Positions 5,895-7,345 of a DNA stretch of 7,345 bases are shown here, in pieces. A model generated the notes under the pieces. It was not told the DNA's origin. It ran no database searches and was given only the letters and a program-made list of their open reading frames with translations. The stretch is from Candidatus Moraniibacteriota bacterium (lineage in GTDB: Bacteria > Patescibacteriota > Minisyncoccia > Moranbacterales > UBA2206). Numbering within the stretch: position 1 is the first letter of the stretch; every line of letters begins with the position of its first letter. Location of the stretch: positions 1-7,345 of the forward strand of contig DPJH01000025.1 in the NCBI GenBank assembly GCA_003543115.1, written 5' to 3'. The translations under genes were made by a program, and so were the position numbers.

Positions 5895-6443
5895 GTGGAA
5901 TTGACTGATAATGAGCTGGTGGAACTAGCAAAGAAAAATCCTGATATTTTTGGAAAATTGGTGGAAAAATACCAACAGCCTCTTTACCGTTATGTAAGAA
6001 GAATTTCATATTTTGCAGAGGATGATGCTCGGGATATCGTTCAAGACGTTTTCATTAAGATTTATTTGAGTTTAAATATTTTCGATGCAGATTTCAAATT
6101 TTCCACTTGGGCTTATCAGATAACCAGAAATGCCACTATTGATGCTATTCGCAAAAAACAATCCCGACCGCAAACTTTATGTTTGGAAGAGACAGATGTA
6201 GCCAGGATCATGCGAGCGGATGATGACATCCAGATCAGCTTGGAAACCCAGGATGATATGGAAAAAATGAAAAAAATCATTGATGAACTGCCCTATAAAT
6301 ATCGTGAAGTGATAATCTTGCGTTTTTTAGAGGACAAGGATTATGAAGAAATCATGGATATCATTAAGAAGCCTAAAGGTACGGTAGCGGCGCTCCTGAA
6401 CCGAGGAAAAAAAATGATTAAAGATAAATTTATTTTAAATTAA
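5895..6443 (+). CDS. Sigma-70 family RNA polymerase sigma factor, ECF-like (sigma2 + sigma4)
   Basis: The 182-residue protein has the two-domain layout of group 4 (ECF) sigma factors. Region 2 spans about 18-90: DIVQDVFIKIY (47-57) is the region 2.2 core-binding helix, and FSTWAYQITRNATIDAIRKK (69-88) covers regions 2.3-2.4, which melt and contact the -10. An acidic linker follows (96-125). Region 4 spans about 127-178: ELPYKYREVIILRF, then a helix-turn-helix with recognition helix KGTVAALLNRGKK (161-173), which reads the -35. Regions 1 and 3 are absent, as expected. It would direct RNA polymerase to a small set of promoters. The start is GTG 5895, which gives the expected short N-terminus; TTG 5901 is an alternative. 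The next gene starts 5 nt after its stop and encodes a membrane protein, an arrangement common for ECF sigma factors and their membrane-bound regulators. Its signal and regulon are unknown. Confidence 0.93.
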   Translation: MELTDNELVELAKKNPDIFGKLVEKYQQPLYRYVRRISYFAEDDARDIVQDVFIKIYLSLNIFDADFKFSTWAYQITRNATIDAIRKKQSRPQTLCLEETDVARIMRADDDIQISLETQDDMEKMKKIIDELPYKYREVIILRFLEDKDYEEIMDIIKKPKGTVAALLNRGKKMIKDKFILN

Positions 6444-6448
6444 CCCAT

Positions 6449-7225
6449 ATGAAAGACATTTCAAAAGATATTGTTGCCAAGATCAAAGAAAAGAATCTGG
6501 TTCCGCAATCCCGTTTTAGTTTGCAATGGAAAAACTATGTTTTTTGGCTTCTTATGATAGTGATGATTTTGTTCGGAGCGGCTTCCGCTTCTTTGGTGGT
6601 TTTTAATCTGGTGGATTTTGATCCCAGGTTTTTGCATCATATGAAATTATATAAATTCTTCCGCATAATTCTTTTTACTGCTCCATATTTGTGGCTGGCA
6701 CTATCTTTTTCGGCTCTTGTTTTCGGCGTACTGGCTTTCCGCAATACTTCACGGGGATATAGGAAGAGCCTGATTTTTATAACCAGTTTAGTAGTTTTGA
6801 TTATTTCTATTTTGGGAGTTTCCGGACACATTATGAAAATTAATAAAAAAATGGACCAGATGATGATAAAAAAGATTTCTCCGGAAATGAGAAGCTTCTC
6901 CGACCCTAGGGAAGGCCGCTGGATGAGGCCGGGAGACGGTTTGATTGGCGGGGAGATAATAGGAATCTACGGAAATAATTTTATCTTAATCAGCTTTAAA
7001 GATGAAAGATGGAAAATTATTTTTAATGAAAAAACGGAAAAAATTGATCTGGAAGAAATTTCGGTGGGAGAAAAAGTCGGTGTGATTGGAGAGAAAACGG
7101 ATGATTTCGTAATGCAAGCCTTTTCCATTAAAAGGTTTCCGGCCGATTGGGACGGCCGTCCTGCGAGAAGAGTTTTTATGAGGGAGAATGAATCTGTCGG
7201 GCCGATGATGCTTCCAAGCGAATAA
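6449..7225 (+). CDS. Three-TM membrane protein with DUF5666/OB-like extracytoplasmic domain; candidate sigma-factor partner
   Basis: The 258-residue protein has a short basic cytoplasmic N-terminus (1-29), predicted membrane helices at about 31-54, 73-97 and 107-126, and a C-terminal region outside the cytoplasm if the N-terminus is inside. Residues about 165-230 are beta-rich with the spacing of a small OB-like barrel (GGEIIGIYGNNFIL, then a W-containing strand, then VGEKVGVIGE and a closing strand AFSIKRF), similar in pattern to DUF5666 domains. The tail 231-258 is polar with a Met-Pro-rich end. The gene begins 5 nt after the sigma factor stop, so the two are almost certainly cotranscribed. 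That suggests it senses an envelope signal and controls the sigma factor, but it lacks a recognisable anti-sigma domain and its cytosolic part is only about 29 residues plus one loop. A sigma-target membrane protein is an equal alternative. The ATG at 6449 has no Shine-Dalgarno. Confidence 0.88.
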   Translation: MKDISKDIVAKIKEKNLVPQSRFSLQWKNYVFWLLMIVMILFGAASASLVVFNLVDFDPRFLHHMKLYKFFRIILFTAPYLWLALSFSALVFGVLAFRNTSRGYRKSLIFITSLVVLIISILGVSGHIMKINKKMDQMMIKKISPEMRSFSDPREGRWMRPGDGLIGGEIIGIYGNNFILISFKDERWKIIFNEKTEKIDLEEISVGEKVGVIGEKTDDFVMQAFSIKRFPADWDGRPARRVFMRENESVGPMMLPSE

Positions 7226-7227
7226 AT

Positions 7228-7345
7228 GTGAATTTTGCAAACATTTCTTTTTTTGAGCGTATCCTTCTAGTGAGGCGCGACGGGGAAATTAATCTAGAAG
7301 CTAGCCGGATTATTTTCCAAATGGAGCGTCTTGCTAATCAAAATA
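7228..7345 (+). CDS. Possible start of a further gene, truncated by window end
   Basis: From a GTG at 7228, two bases after the preceding stop, the frame is open for 39 codons to the window end. It encodes a plausible mixed hydrophobic/charged N-terminus (NFANISFFERILLVRRDG, then EINLEASRIIF). The frame is closed upstream by a TGA at 7189-7191. Other in-frame starts are GTG 7270 and ATG 7321. The other plus frames and the minus strand carry early stops here. Against it: 39 codons can be open by chance, there is no Shine-Dalgarno (normal in this window), some codons are rarer than in the neighbours, and a weak hairpin (7224-7246) with a T-run at 7248-7254 could instead end the sigma operon. 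The product is not recognisable. Confidence 0.4.
   Translation, partial: MNFANISFFERILLVRRDGEINLEASRIIFQMERLANQN

Noticed and set aside
7224..7254. Terminator after the membrane protein gene
   Set aside because: The stem is only six A/T-rich pairs with an 11-nt loop, and the T-run also fits Ser-Phe-Phe codons of the possible next gene; too weak to call.
1..7345. TGA-as-glycine code (Absconditabacteria/Gracilibacteria type)
   Set aside because: All genes are full length without in-frame TGA, and glycine is encoded by GGN.
1..7345. Mobile element, CRISPR array, tRNA or rRNA
   Set aside because: No transposase or integrase frame, no regularly spaced repeats and no RNA gene signature was seen on either strand.

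Overview
The window looks like a chromosomal segment of a Candidate Phyla Radiation (Patescibacteria, perhaps Parcubacteria-like) bacterium. The reasons are indirect. The DNA is AT-rich and none of the visible starts has a convincing Shine-Dalgarno sequence. There is a secreted protein with lamin-tail (LTD) and PKD domains of a kind common in that group, and a sigma-factor/membrane-protein pair of similar flavour. The GroEL is ordinary but divergent. All reading frames are intact under the standard bacterial code. This placement is inference; no rRNA or other taxonomic marker is present.

Layout. Positions 1-699 (+) hold the 3' part of a gene for a helical protein with an Asp-rich motif resembling class I isoprenoid synthases; its beginning lies outside the window. 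It converges on a large minus-strand gene (819-2831) for a secreted protein with three LTD domains and one PKD domain, and a bidirectional hairpin terminator (739-769) separates the two. Divergent from the LTD gene is the chaperonin operon: a near-consensus sigma-70 promoter (3000-3028), a CIRCE operator (3034-3060), groES (true start 3081), a 125-nt gap, groEL (3482-5137), and a terminator (5175-5205) whose stem arms match those of the first terminator. Next comes a single gene for a DoxX-family membrane protein (5311-5760) with its own promoter signals and terminator. Last is a two-gene unit: a sigma-70/ECF-like sigma factor (5895-6443) and, 5 nt downstream, a three-TM protein with an extracytoplasmic DUF5666/OB-like domain (6449-7225). 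A further frame, open to the window end from a GTG at 7228, may be the start of a third gene.

Functionally this is four or five independent transcription units rather than one pathway. The best supported regulatory circuit is HrcA/CIRCE heat-shock control of groESL. The most interesting candidates for new biology are the sigma factor with its membrane partner, which could be an envelope-signalling pair with a non-classical anti-sigma factor, and the pair of identical-stem terminators, which may belong to a genome-wide repeat. No mobile element, CRISPR array, tRNA or rRNA was seen.
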